The notes under the pieces: generated by a model
Databases searched by the model: none
What the model saw: the letters and a program-made list of their open reading frames with translations, nothing else
Told to the model about the DNA's origin: nothing
Shown here: positions 37,810-46,908 of the stretch, one piece after another
Position numbering within the stretch: position 1 is the stretch's first letter
How the letters are laid out: each line of letters starts with the position of its first letter
Origin: Spirochaetaceae bacterium
Lineage (GTDB): Bacteria; Spirochaetota; Leptospiria; Leptospirales; Leptonemataceae
Assembly (NCBI GenBank): GCA_002730875.1
Contig: PCBI01000015.1
Location: 62,001 to 126,000 of the forward strand
DNA: 64,000 nt
Direction: 5' to 3'
Made by a program: the position numbers and the translations under genes

Positions 37810-37994
37810 AATATGATCGATATGAATGACATGGTCGCTTGCTTTCGCAAATGGTCATGGCCAGCCTATTGGGGCTTGAATGGACTCGCGGATCGTTGCT
37901 GCCAACTCCGAGGAGCTGAAATAGGCTCTGAGGTCGTCGCCGGTTCTCTGAAAGAGGTTCACGTATCGATCTCGGGGTTGGCTGTTTCCCGCGT

Positions 37995-39227
37995 TCAAGT
38001 TTCGGCGGCGCCCGAAAGAAAGAAAGTTTGCATTGAGCCTTTTCCTTTCACCTCGATTGGGCCCCTGGCTTCCATCTGAAATTCGTTAGCCAGCAGGGTT
38101 GCCGCCACATCGCTCAAATGAATTCGTCCAGCGGATCCATGGGACTCCATACGGCTGGCCACGTTTACGGCATCGCCCCATAGATCGTAGATGAATTTCT
38201 TGCGTCCAATGACTCCTGCTACGACCGGACCGCAGTGGATTCCTATTCTCAGTTCGATGCCGGGAGCTTCGTCGAATTTCAGGCTTTCCAGCGCAGCCTG
38301 CATATCAAGAGCCGCCTTCGCGCAGCGATGGGCCGGCCTGTCCACAGGATCGGGCAAGCCGGCGGCCGCCATGTAGGCGTCGCCCAGGGTCTTGATCTTT
38401 TCCAGGCCATGCTTTTCCGCAATGTCGTCAAAGCGATAGAAGATTTCGTTCAGGATGCCTACCAGTCGTTCTGGAGAGGTTCGCGCTGCCAGGGGCGTGA
38501 AATTGGCGATGTCGGCGAAGATTACACAAACATTATCGAAGGCCTCCGCGATGGGACCGGGCTCCGTTTTGAGTCGCTGAGCGATTCTGGGCGGCAGGAC
38601 GTTCAGCAGGAGTTTTTCGGATCTGTTCTGTTCCTGTTGGAGTAGACTGTGCTCTCTGTTCAGGGCTTCCTGTGCTACGTCCCGTTGATAGCGGAAGTGG
38701 AGTACATTTAGCATGATGTACATCAGAAACATGGACAGGTTTCCAATCAGAAAGTAGGAGGAAAGGCTTTCCGGAACCGCCGGCCAGGTGGAGGGATAAT
38801 GCTTCTCAGCGAGAATCGTGGCTGCGAAAGCGATCAAATAAAGGCTGAACTGAAAAAACGCTTCTTTCTTGGATCTAAAAATAGTCCCGGCGAATGGTCC
38901 TCCGACACCCCAGATCCCGATTCCGCCGGTGGCCATGAAGCCTCCCAGAGCCCATTGATTGCCCAGGGGAATGAACAGTAGCGATGTAAAAGCCAGACCG
39001 TGACACAGCGCCATACTGCCTGTCAGGATCAGAAGAATCAAAATCAGCACAAACATTCCGCCTTGGATTAGCGGCAGAATTGCCTGCACGGGACCCAGCG
39101 CCAGATACTGAACCACAGCCACAATGGCGCTCAGCACAATGGCTACCAATATCATGGGAACAAAGAGCGACTTATTGCGTATCTCGTCCTGGCTGTCACC
39201 AGGTCTAACCACGTACTTCAGAATCAT
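37995..39227 (-). CDS. Membrane-bound class III adenylate cyclase
   Basis: 410 residues: an N-terminal membrane domain of six helices (about 20-185), a short coiled coil, and a class III cyclase catalytic domain from about 225. All key residues are visible: metal-binding Asp in VIFADIANFT and KTLGDAYMAAAG, adenine-selecting Lys (EKIKTLGD) and Asp (YDLWGDAVN), and the transition-state Asn/Arg in AVNVASRMES. It is therefore an active adenylate rather than guanylate cyclase by motif. Its layout is common in leptospires. The large cyclic-nucleotide-fold protein at 57552 is a conceivable downstream target, although its own binding motif is poor. Confidence 0.92.
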   Translation of the reverse strand: MILKYVVRPGDSQDEIRNKSLFVPMILVAIVLSAIVAVVQYLALGPVQAILPLIQGGMFVLILILLILTGSMALCHGLAFTSLLFIPLGNQWALGGFMATGGIGIWGVGGPFAGTIFRSKKEAFFQFSLYLIAFAATILAEKHYPSTWPAVPESLSSYFLIGNLSMFLMYIMLNVLHFRYQRDVAQEALNREHSLLQQEQNRSEKLLLNVLPPRIAQRLKTEPGPIAEAFDNVCVIFADIANFTPLAARTSPERLVGILNEIFYRFDDIAEKHGLEKIKTLGDAYMAAAGLPDPVDRPAHRCAKAALDMQAALESLKFDEAPGIELRIGIHCGPVVAGVIGRKKFIYDLWGDAVNVASRMESHGSAGRIHLSDVAATLLANEFQMEARGPIEVKGKGSMQTFFLSGAAET

Positions 39228-39441
39228 TTCTTCTCCTCGTTCCCGTTACTCTGCAGGGAGGTCACCCGTCAGGCCTTGATTCCAGAGTAGGAAAGCTAAA
39301 AACGCAACCCTTATTCCTGGCCAGGCCAGCGCCCCCGGAGAAACATGAGCAATCAGCTCAAAACATCCCGCGTAAGTGGTTCCATCCTGATGCAGGCCTT
39401 TTTACGCTTGCCACCCATTCAGCGCCGAACGGGCTGGAAAA

Positions 39442-40434
39442 ATGCCTCGAAGAAGGAGATATCCGGCGGGACGGACAGGGGACGTCATAAACTTCTACCG
39501 ATTCCATGACATCGAAGATCCACAGTGGCTGGGCCAGCGAATGCTGGATCTGGCCGAGGCACGGGACTTACACGGCACCGTGCTCATCGCGCCGGAAGGC
39601 CTCAACTGTGGGTTCTGCGGATTGCCCGAAGCTCTGGACAGCTTTATCCAGGATTTCCTGGCCGATCCCGAGTTTGCGTTCTTGAAAGAGGCGGAGATCA
39701 AAAGGCAATATACCGGGCGGGATCACTATGTCTTTCGCCGTTTGCGCCTGAAGGTAAAGGCCGAAATAATTACTTTTGGCGAACCGGTGGATTGGAAGGC
39801 GAACGAAGGTCGATTTCTAACTCCGGAGCAATTCCACGAGCTTATGCAGTCCGGCCAGGTAGTGCCGGTGGATGTACGCAACGACTTTGAATCCCTGGTG
39901 GGCTCCTTCAAAGGAGCGTACCGAATGCCACTGGAGAAATTCTCCGATTTCAGAGAGCAATACACTCGACTGGATCGATTCAAAGACAAAACCCTGGTAA
40001 CGTTTTGTACAGGCGGAATTCGGTGCGAAAAGGTTGTCCCCTTTATGCGAAGCAAGGGGTACGAAAATGTCTTTCAGATCGAAGGCGGCATTATTAATTA
40101 TTTAAAGAAGTATCCCGACGGTTTCTGGGAAGGGGAATGCTTTGTTTTTGACGATCGATTCAGCGTCGACTCCCACGAAAATCAGGGAAGGGTGAAGCCC
40201 TGTCCCCAATGCGGCCAGCCCATGTTTCCGGAAAGCCGCCTGGAGCAGCTGGATGCGGAAACCCTGGAAAGCTACGAACTCAAGACTCTGGGAACCGAGG
40301 ATTTGATCTGCTTTCAGTGCAAATATCGCGAAGAGTTTCAACCCCTGCAAGGCGCAGCAAATGGATCGGAACAATCGGAGCGGTTCAGCGAAAAAGAGCT
40401 GGAAAGCCTGGATAATCGCAGGCTACGCCTGTAA
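39442..40434 (+). CDS. trhO: tRNA uridine-34 hydroxylase TrhO (rhodanese fold)
   Basis: 330 residues of the YceA/TrhO family. An N-terminal acylphosphatase-like domain (INFYRFHDIEDPQWLGQRML, GTVLIAPEGLNCGFCG) is followed by a rhodanese domain with DVRNDFESLVGSFKGA and the catalytic Cys in VTFCTGGIRCEK. The C-terminal part has four Cys (CPQC, CFQC) as in the family. TrhO carries out oxygen-dependent hydroxylation of U34 to ho5U in tRNA, the substrate for CmoB, which is also in this window. The first 14 Arg-rich residues are atypical, and translation could start later. Confidence 0.93.
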   Translation: MPRRRRYPAGRTGDVINFYRFHDIEDPQWLGQRMLDLAEARDLHGTVLIAPEGLNCGFCGLPEALDSFIQDFLADPEFAFLKEAEIKRQYTGRDHYVFRRLRLKVKAEIITFGEPVDWKANEGRFLTPEQFHELMQSGQVVPVDVRNDFESLVGSFKGAYRMPLEKFSDFREQYTRLDRFKDKTLVTFCTGGIRCEKVVPFMRSKGYENVFQIEGGIINYLKKYPDGFWEGECFVFDDRFSVDSHENQGRVKPCPQCGQPMFPESRLEQLDAETLESYELKTLGTEDLICFQCKYREEFQPLQGAANGSEQSERFSEKELESLDNRRLRL

Positions 40435-40511
40435 TATACTGATCCGTTAGGCTCCAGGAGCTGTAACCTCGGCAAGAAAGGGGTCGAATCTGCCTTGAAG
40501 TGAGCGGCAAC

Positions 40512-40547
40512 GATGATGCAGATGATGCAGATGATGCAGATGATGTA
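40512..40547. repeat. 9-base tandem repeat (GATGATGCA)
   Basis: Three exact copies of GATGATGCA and a fourth with one change (GATGATGTA), between trhO and the DUF1801 gene. It is short and non-coding, and a typical slippage-prone microsatellite. It lies about 80 bases upstream of the next start codon. Confidence 0.8.
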
Positions 40548-40626
40548 GCTCCTGTGGGCGCCCCCAGAGTCATCGGTCTCGTCTGATCGAAATACCGGAC
40601 ACCCTTCCCAGGCAAGGAACGTATCT

Positions 40627-41031
40627 ATGAATGATGCCAAGATTCCCCGACCCATTCGGACCAGATTAGAATCCGCATCCCCCAATCTCCAGAAACAACT
40701 TGTCGAGCTTCGTTCGATGATCGTTTCCGTGGCCCGGGAACCTGAAATTGGCGGAGTGGAAGAAACCCTGAAATGGAATGCGCCGGCCTATATTGCCCGG
40801 TCCGGTAAAGGGACCACGCTTCGACTAGAACACGATTCTCAGATTCATCTAAGAGTGCATTGTCAGTCAAAGGTCGTGGAGCGCTTCAAAACGGAGATGG
40901 GTAATGTATTCGCTTACGACGGCAGTCGCGGTATATCGCTGCGGCCGGAGGATTCGCTGAAAGATAAGAAAGTAATCCAGGGACTCAAGAGATTCATCCG
41001 ACTGGCGCTTACCTATCATTCCTGGAAGTGA
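40627..41031 (+). CDS. DUF1801 family protein
   Basis: 134 residues of the small YdhG-like DUF1801 fold. The N-terminal helix LQKQLVELRSMIVSVARE, the EETLKWNAPAYIA core (usually ETIKWGxPxY), the HLRVHCQSKVVERFK segment and the C-terminal helix KKVIQGLKRFIRLAL are visible. Members are widespread, cytoplasmic and without a settled function; some appear iron-chaperone-like. It overlaps the convergent glycosyltransferase gene by 16 bases at its 3' end. Confidence 0.8.
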   Translation: MNDAKIPRPIRTRLESASPNLQKQLVELRSMIVSVAREPEIGGVEETLKWNAPAYIARSGKGTTLRLEHDSQIHLRVHCQSKVVERFKTEMGNVFAYDGSRGISLRPEDSLKDKKVIQGLKRFIRLALTYHSWK

Positions 41032-42860
41032 GTGGAAGCGATCAGGTAGTCCATGGCCTCCAGATAATTGGCAGCGATGGATTCCACGTCATAGTTTTCA
41101 CGCACGAAACCCGGTCCGTTTTTCGCTATGCCCGGGTTGTGCTGAAGTTCCTCCAGGGCGCGAATGAACTGCGCCAGATCCCGGTAGCAAAGTCCGCAAT
41201 TGCTACGCGCCGTCTGGGCTTCGAGAACGTCGCTGTTTCCGTTGCTCAAAGTGGGTAGTCCTCGCGCCCAGGCTTCCAGAAGCACAATGGAAAGGCTTTC
41301 ATACGGCGAAGGATTGATTAGAACGGTGGCCTCATCGTATAGCTTATTCAGATAATCGTCCGAAACGAATCCTACAACCCGGATGGACGGATGTTCGGGA
41401 ATGGCCATTGCCGGATTTCCTACAAGCACCAGGTCCAATGGATCTTGAACAGCCATGCGATAAAAAAGAAAAAACTGAATCAACTGATCTACGCCCTTGG
41501 AAGGATCCAGTCGGCCAACATAGAGCGCGAATCTGGTATCGGGCTCGGAGTTCGGCCCGGACTTTTCCGGTATTGCGATGGGAAGCCCGCCTGGCATGCA
41601 TTCAGGAATCGGCCAATCGGCCTGTCGCAGGGTCCGGCTCAGCAGGGTTTGCTCTTCTGGCGTGCTGGTGATCCATAGATTCGCCCCGGAGAGGCAGCGT
41701 TGCAAAGCCGGTATGTCCAGCGTCCAGTCCGGATGGGCCGCCGGAACCACGGCCACCGGAATTCCCGACTCGACCATGGCGGGAGCCAACCGGGGAGTGA
41801 GGCTGTACTGGAAGGCAAAGAAAACTACGGCTTCAAATTCCCGGCTCCGAGCCCCCTTTACCAGGGATGCCTCCAGCGAATCGCTTATGGGGCCCTGAGC
41901 AATGAGCCATTCCCGGGTTAGTTCGGTGAGCAGCTCGTCTCCGGTAGAATCTTTCGACGTTGGAGATGTAGCGGGATTTTGCCCCTTCCCATGGAGGGCG
42001 GACTTTAGCTCTTCTTCCGCCTGAACAAAGCGATGAAGGTTTCGCGTCTGTGCTTCGAAACGCCGAATGGTAATCGGCGGTTCTTGCAGTTGCGTTTCCC
42101 CGGCAGGCCATTCATTGGCCCAGGTCAGGTAATCCTTTGCACAGGTTGTATAGACCATGATATGATAGTGTGGGGCCAGGATTTTCGCCGCTTCCAGGGA
42201 GAGACGTTCGATTCCGCCGGAAAAGCCAGTTCCGAACCTGGGAACAACGAAAGCAAGCGTCGGTTTTCGCGCAATAGTCGAATCGGCGGCCTGGAATTCG
42301 CTGTCGGCCGGTATGGAGGTTGGAGAGATTTCGGCCCTGGAAGTTTCTCGGTAGAGTCGACTGAATAAGGCCGCTTTCAAGCGAGACCATAGAACGGCGA
42401 GGCTCCACCGGGATGCCTTCTTCGTAGGCCCCGGAGCCTTTGATAGCAGTCTATAGAGATCCCTGTAACCAAGCCATCCGGAGGCCACACCACGGCGATA
42501 GAACTTCAGGGCATCGCGGTCGGCGTGCCGGTTCAGACAAATCAGAAACAGAAGCTCGATCCAGATATCCGCATTTGAACGGTCCGGAGTTATGTGAGCG
42601 GCGATTCTGTTGAGCGGGAACTGCTCTCGGAATGCCGGCCAGCCCCCTGGTTGCCCAGCCTTCAGCCAGGTTTCCGGTGACTGATCTTTCCAGTACTGAA
42701 GGGAAAGGTATATTCTTAGAATGCTTTCCGGGTCGCCGGCGGATTCGTTCACTGCGCGGATGATCTCGGCCGGCGCAAGCACAGGTAGTTCTCTATCGGG
42801 CCCGGTTGGATATACCTTCGCCAGGTCGGCGACTTCAGTCCGATACAGGGAGGATTTCAA
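41016..42860 (-). CDS. Glycosyltransferase, GT4 family
   Basis: 614 residues. The N-terminal 190 residues are helical and not recognised. From about 205 a GT-B glycosyltransferase begins (LAFVVPRFGTGFSGGIERLS, the donor-fold entry motif with Gly-Gly). The GT4 C-terminal domain has ALYVGRLDPSKGVDQLIQFF, VVGFVSDDYLNKLYDEATVLI and the retaining-type ExxxxxxxE-like segment SPYESLSIVLLEAWARGLP. It overlaps the upstream exporter ATPase gene by 26 bases, so it belongs to that operon. It probably adds a sugar to the exported surface polysaccharide. Confidence 0.9.
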   Translation of the reverse strand: MKSSLYRTEVADLAKVYPTGPDRELPVLAPAEIIRAVNESAGDPESILRIYLSLQYWKDQSPETWLKAGQPGGWPAFREQFPLNRIAAHITPDRSNADIWIELLFLICLNRHADRDALKFYRRGVASGWLGYRDLYRLLSKAPGPTKKASRWSLAVLWSRLKAALFSRLYRETSRAEISPTSIPADSEFQAADSTIARKPTLAFVVPRFGTGFSGGIERLSLEAAKILAPHYHIMVYTTCAKDYLTWANEWPAGETQLQEPPITIRRFEAQTRNLHRFVQAEEELKSALHGKGQNPATSPTSKDSTGDELLTELTREWLIAQGPISDSLEASLVKGARSREFEAVVFFAFQYSLTPRLAPAMVESGIPVAVVPAAHPDWTLDIPALQRCLSGANLWITSTPEEQTLLSRTLRQADWPIPECMPGGLPIAIPEKSGPNSEPDTRFALYVGRLDPSKGVDQLIQFFLFYRMAVQDPLDLVLVGNPAMAIPEHPSIRVVGFVSDDYLNKLYDEATVLINPSPYESLSIVLLEAWARGLPTLSNGNSDVLEAQTARSNCGLCYRDLAQFIRALEELQHNPGIAKNGPGFVRENYDVESIAANYLEAMDYLIASTHFQE

Positions 42861-44034
42861 TCACAGGCTCCAGGTTACTCTGACCTTCAAACATAGCATT
42901 GGAAGGCGCTTCAATTTCGAAAGAGGAGCTCACATGGCTCCAGAAGAAGCAATCGCTGGCATGGCTTCTTCCGCGGTGAATGGAGTAGCCCACGGTGTAC
43001 TTTCCGGGGCCCAGGTTCATCTTTAGTCGATATACGATCTCTACAGGTTCGTCGCCGGCGGCGAACTTCTGGTTCAGGAGATGGCTGTTGGTTCCAAAGG
43101 CCAGACTTCCGGTAGCTGTTTCGATGTGAATGCCGCAAGTTAGATCCGAAAGCTGCCGGTTTGCAAGGACGCGAATGCGAAATATCGCCTGGTCTCCGCT
43201 ATGAAATCGGTTCACAGCCAGGCCCTGAGCGTTCTGCACCTGCAGGGATGTCTCCAGAGTTCCATCCTCGCTTCTTGTTGTGCTTATCGCTTCGTCGCTT
43301 TTGCCAACCAGGTCCATGTAGGTTCGGGCTACATCCACAGGACTGCCATGCTCTCGGATTCGGCCCCGGTCCAGCAGCACCATTTCATCGCAAACGCTCT
43401 TCAAGAGATTCATATCATGACTTACTATCAATATCAAAGAGCCCGAATCGCGATACTGCCTGAATCGATTCAGGCACTTCTGCTGAAAACTGGCATCGCC
43501 CACTGCCAGAGCCTCATCTACCAGGAGAAGATCGCTGGGCTCCAGAGTAGCCACAGAAAAGGCCAGACGCATCTGCATACCGGTGGAGTAGGTCTTGAGC
43601 GGCTGATCGGCATAATCCCGAAGACCGGCGAACTCGAGAATTTCGTCAGTACGTTTGATCAGCTGTCTTCGCGTCAGGTTCCAGAGTACTCCGTTATGCT
43701 CGATGTTTTGCCGGGCGGTGAGCTCGGCGCTAAAACCCACGCCCAGTTCCAGGATGGACCGGATGGTTCCCTGAAACTCTATCGTGCCGCTTGTAGGCTT
43801 TGTTACTCCCGACAAAACGCGCAGTAGAGTGGATTTTCCCGCCCCGTTGGGGCCTACCAGTCCCACGATCCGGCCCGACTGTGCTTCGCCAAGCTGCAGG
43901 TTTAGATCCTGGATGGCCCTGTGCTTCCGGGACGGCAGCGAAAGACCAAGGCTCAGCGCAGTCTTCAGTCGGTCCGAAAGCGAAGCAAAAATCGGATACT
44001 CTTTCTGTAGAGCCTGTATTTCCAGAACTGGCAT
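42835..44034 (-). CDS. wzt: Polysaccharide ABC exporter, ATP-binding subunit (Wzt-like)
   Basis: 399 residues. ATPase domain: Walker A GLVGPNGAGKSTLLRVL, a signature reduced to YSTGMQMRLAFSVA, Walker B DLLLVDEALAVGD and the switch His (LIVSHDMNLL). The C-terminal 150 residues form a beta-sandwich of the Wzt_C type (FHSGDQAIFRIRVLANRQLS, LGPGKYTVGYSIHRG), which recognises the glycan terminus in O-antigen exporters. With the permease encoded 15 bases upstream it would export a lipid-linked polysaccharide across the inner membrane. Confidence 0.94.
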   Translation of the reverse strand: MPVLEIQALQKEYPIFASLSDRLKTALSLGLSLPSRKHRAIQDLNLQLGEAQSGRIVGLVGPNGAGKSTLLRVLSGVTKPTSGTIEFQGTIRSILELGVGFSAELTARQNIEHNGVLWNLTRRQLIKRTDEILEFAGLRDYADQPLKTYSTGMQMRLAFSVATLEPSDLLLVDEALAVGDASFQQKCLNRFRQYRDSGSLILIVSHDMNLLKSVCDEMVLLDRGRIREHGSPVDVARTYMDLVGKSDEAISTTRSEDGTLETSLQVQNAQGLAVNRFHSGDQAIFRIRVLANRQLSDLTCGIHIETATGSLAFGTNSHLLNQKFAAGDEPVEIVYRLKMNLGPGKYTVGYSIHRGRSHASDCFFWSHVSSSFEIEAPSNAMFEGQSNLEPVIEILPVSD

Positions 44035-44049
44035 AGCAAGGTACCCGCA

Positions 44050-44847
44050 TCAAAGAAAATCTGCGCAGACCTCCTTCAAGCGGATGCGCGAAAGAAAACC
44101 CGCGATGAGGCTTATCGGGACCAGAAGGAGAAGACCCGGCATTGCACTGACTTGCTGAAGTGGCATTGCGTAGCTCAGATATCGCTGAATATCCACCATA
44201 CAGAATAGCGGATTCCAACTCATGATTTGGAGTACCTCTGCATCCTGAATAAGATAGACCATGGGAGTGGACCAGAAAAGAATCTGCAATGCCAGCCGAA
44301 GAATGGGAGAGAGGTCTTTTAGAAGTACAGATACTCTTTGCAGATACAGACAAAGGGGAAAGCATATCAGAAGGAAAGCCAGTCCCGTAATGTAGGACAG
44401 GGGAAAAAGCGGGCCCAGTCCTTTCGGCTCGGAAAAGGCCGCCACCAGGTAGGCCGGAATCGCCAGAATCGTGAAGTGGAGGAATGCCTGGGCCAGGGGA
44501 ATATAGGACATGGCTTCCATGGCTCCAGGAGTGCGACGAATCAATGCGCGATTCTCCGAGAGAATGGCGCCGGAGCGAAGAATCATCTCAGATAGGGGGA
44601 GCCATAAAGTCATGGCTCCCAGCAGGTAGTTCAGAAAACCTGGGCCCGTCATCCTTCGGCTTTCCAGACCCAGGGAATCATCCACCCCGCCGCCCAGAAC
44701 CACGCCGAATATCAGATAGAAAAGGGCGATCTGAAACAGGTACTGAACAAAGAGCCATCCGATGCCGAGTCCGGCCCCTGCGAATTGAACCACATAGTCC
44801 CGATGAGTGAGGGCTATGAGCATTTGTAACCTGGAGCGGAATGGCAT
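44050..44847 (-). CDS. wzm: Polysaccharide ABC exporter, permease subunit (Wzm-like)
   Basis: About 265 residues with six transmembrane helices, ABC-2 type. The N-terminal RLQMLIALTHRDYVVQFAGAGLG, followed by a large helix and LYLQRVSVLLKDLSPILRLALQI, matches Wzm/TagG permeases. The longest frame, from 44994, runs through the pckA terminator and is unlikely. The ATG at 44847 is used, but the ATG at 44823 (MLIALTHRDY) has the better ribosome binding site (CCAGG). It is the first gene of the exporter-glycosyltransferase operon. Confidence 0.9.
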   Translation of the reverse strand: MPFRSRLQMLIALTHRDYVVQFAGAGLGIGWLFVQYLFQIALFYLIFGVVLGGGVDDSLGLESRRMTGPGFLNYLLGAMTLWLPLSEMILRSGAILSENRALIRRTPGAMEAMSYIPLAQAFLHFTILAIPAYLVAAFSEPKGLGPLFPLSYITGLAFLLICFPLCLYLQRVSVLLKDLSPILRLALQILFWSTPMVYLIQDAEVLQIMSWNPLFCMVDIQRYLSYAMPLQQVSAMPGLLLLVPISLIAGFLSRIRLKEVCADFL

Positions 44848-44951
44848 ACTGCAACTAGATACCGGCGGATATTGGCGAAGGCTGTCAACGGGCTTTCCTG
44901 TAGCGACGATTAAGATTCCCAGCTCCATTGTCGGAGCGCTTTCGCGAATGG

Positions 44952-44985
44952 CAAAAAAAAAGCCCCCGGTAACCGGAGGCCTTTT
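44952..44985 (-). terminator. Intrinsic terminator of pckA
   Basis: An 8-base stem (GCCCCCGG 44962-44969 with CCGGAGGC 44973-44980, one mismatch) and a 3-base loop. On the minus strand it is followed by a run of nine U. It starts 20 bases after the pckA stop codon and separates pckA from the exporter operon. Confidence 0.9.
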
Positions 44986-45005
44986 CATGAGCAAAGGCTG
45001 ATAAC

Positions 45006-46586
45006 TCAGACTTTAGGACCAAATTCGGTGAAGTCGAATTCAGCTCCGCCCTGAATATACTGCTCGAAGTTCTTGATGAACATGCCAGCCAGTTTCTTGC
45101 GCTGAGCTTCGTAGTCCTCTTTGCTGGACCAGGATTCCCAGGGGTGCAGAACCTGCTTGTCGTAATCGTGCAGTTTGTTAGGGATCTGAAGATTCATTAC
45201 ATCGTCATGAGTGTAATCGTCATGATCCAGCGACTTGTCGAAGATACCGTCGATGATGGAACGAGTGAGCTTGATTTTCATTCGCTGACCCACGCCATAA
45301 GGACCGCCGGCCCAGCCGGTATTTACAAGCCAGGCGCGAGTGTTATGCTTTTTCATCTTTTCGCCCAGCAGTTTTGCGTAGCGAGTAGGATGCAAGGTCA
45401 TGAACGCAGCGCCAAAACAGGCGGAGAACGTGGCCTGAGGCTCGGTAATCCCTCTTTCCGTTCCCGCTACTTTTGCCGTATAGCCGGACAGAAAGTGATA
45501 CATAGCCTGCTCGGGAGTTAGCCGTGCAACCGGAGGTAGAACGCCAAATGCATCGCAGGTCAGAAAGATGATGTTTTCGGGATGTCCGGCAACGCCGCTT
45601 TCGATTCGGTTGGGGATATGATGGATGGGGTAGCTTACCCGGGTATTCTCGGTTTTGGAGCCGTCGGCATAGTTCACGCGGCCGTCGTTTTCCAGGACCA
45701 CATTTTCCAGGAGAGCATCTTTCTTGATGGCTGCGTAAATGTCGGGCTCATCGTCCGGGTTGAGGTTGATTACCTTTGCGTAGCATCCGCCTTCCAGGTT
45801 CCAGATTCCTTCATCGTCCCAGCCATGCTCGTCGTCGCCGATTAGCGGTCGCTTGGGGTCTGTGGAGAGGGTAGTCTTGCCCGTACCGGAAAGCCCGAAG
45901 AACAGCGCAGTGTCGTTCTTATCTTTGCCCACGTTAGCGGAGCAGTGCATGGTAAGGATTCCTTCCAGAGGCTTGTAAAAGTTCATTACGGAGAAGATAC
46001 CTTTCTTCATCTCCCCGCCGTATTCGGTTCCGCCGATGATGGCCAGACGACGACCCAGGTGGAACAGAACGAAAACCTCGGAGTGCAGTCCATGGGCTTT
46101 CCAGTCAATGTCTGTGAAGCCAGAGGCGTTCAGAATAGTGAAATCCGGCTCCAGGCTTTCGAGCTCATCCGCTGTAGGGCGAATGAACATGTTGGTGCAG
46201 AAGTGATGCTGCCAGGCCTTTTCCGTTACCACTCGAAGAACCATTCGAGTGGCTTTGCGAGCTCCAGCGAAACCGTCGAATACATAGAGTGGCTTGTTGC
46301 TCAGATGTGCTTGAACCTTTCCAAGGAGCTCATTGAAAACGTCTTCGGAAACTTCCTGGTTGATGTTTCCCCACCATAGATCCTTCTCGGCTACTGGCTC
46401 TTTTACGAAGAATTTGTCTTTGGGGGACCGGCCGGTAAAAATACCGGTGTCCACAGTCATGGCTCCCTGTGAAGTTACAGTGGTTTCGCCATTCTTCTTT
46501 TCATGTTCAAAAATCTCATCATAGCTGAGGTTTCTGTAGATTACCGGCGTGTTTTCGATGCCGGGAATTTTTACCATAGTTTTCAT
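45006..46586 (-). CDS. pckA: Phosphoenolpyruvate carboxykinase (ATP)
   Basis: 526 residues, normal for the ATP-dependent family. RSPKDKFFV near the N-terminus and the kinase-1a P-loop [14 protein letters not shown] are visible. The metal and oxaloacetate motif [20 protein letters not shown] and [11 protein letters not shown] complete the signature, with [14 protein letters not shown] toward the C-terminus. It converts oxaloacetate to PEP, the first committed step of gluconeogenesis, as expected for an organism growing on fatty acids. It is transcribed alone and ends at a strong terminator. Confidence 0.98.
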   Translation of the reverse strand: MKTMVKIPGIENTPVIYRNLSYDEIFEHEKKNGETTVTSQGAMTVDTGIFTGRSPKDKFFVKEPVAEKDLWWGNINQEVSEDVFNELLGKVQAHLSNKPLYVFDGFAGARKATRMVLRVVTEKAWQHHFCTNMFIRPTADELESLEPDFTILNASGFTDIDWKAHGLHSEVFVLFHLGRRLAIIGGTEYGGEMKKGIFSVMNFYKPLEGILTMHCSANVGKDKNDTALFFGLSGTGKTTLSTDPKRPLIGDDEHGWDDEGIWNLEGGCYAKVINLNPDDEPDIYAAIKKDALLENVVLENDGRVNYADGSKTENTRVSYPIHHIPNRIESGVAGHPENIIFLTCDAFGVLPPVARLTPEQAMYHFLSGYTAKVAGTERGITEPQATFSACFGAAFMTLHPTRYAKLLGEKMKKHNTRAWLVNTGWAGGPYGVGQRMKIKLTRSIIDGIFDKSLDHDDYTHDDVMNLQIPNKLHDYDKQVLHPWESWSSKEDYEAQRKKLAGMFIKNFEQYIQGGAEFDFTEFGPKV

Positions 46587-46700
46587 TGATCTCTCCCGGG
46601 AATGTGGTCCCTATCACTTTGTTGAATTAAGGAACTTACTTCCGATCTGGCCGCCAGTTTACGCGGAATTCGCAAAACTGGTCAACCGTAAAGTGCATTG

Positions 46701-46774
46701 TGCTCCGAGCAGGATTCGAACCTGCGACCTCCGGATTCGAAGTCCGTCACTCTATCCAGCTGAGCTACCGGAGC
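46701..46774 (-). tRNA. tRNA-Arg, anticodon TCG
   Basis: A 74-base cloverleaf on the minus strand. The acceptor stem GCTCCGG pairs with TCGGAGC (one G-U). The D arm is GCTC/GAGT and the anticodon loop CTTCGAA gives anticodon TCG (Arg, CGN codons). The T arm is GCAGG-TTCGAAT-CCTGC and the discriminator is A. The first anticodon-stem pair is a mismatch (A-G). The CCA end is not encoded. It lies between pckA and the DISM receptor gene and looks like a single-gene unit. Confidence 0.95.
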
Positions 46775-46908
46775 GGTTACAATCCCAATCTTTCGCTGCC
46801 GTTCTGGAGTCAAAGGATTTTCCCCGTATGGCCAATCCTCGAGGCGGAAAAAGGCTTTTCCTCAATACCGGCTACACCTATGCCGTTGAGGGGGCTACGC
46901 ATACCATT

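Noticed and set aside
44848..44994. N-terminal extension of the Wzm permease
   Set aside because: It reads through the pckA terminator; the permease family start fits 44847 or 44823.
46549..46908. N-terminal extension of the DISM receptor frame back to 46549
   Set aside because: It crosses the opposite-strand tRNA-Arg and the pckA 5' end; a proper signal peptide starts at 46909.
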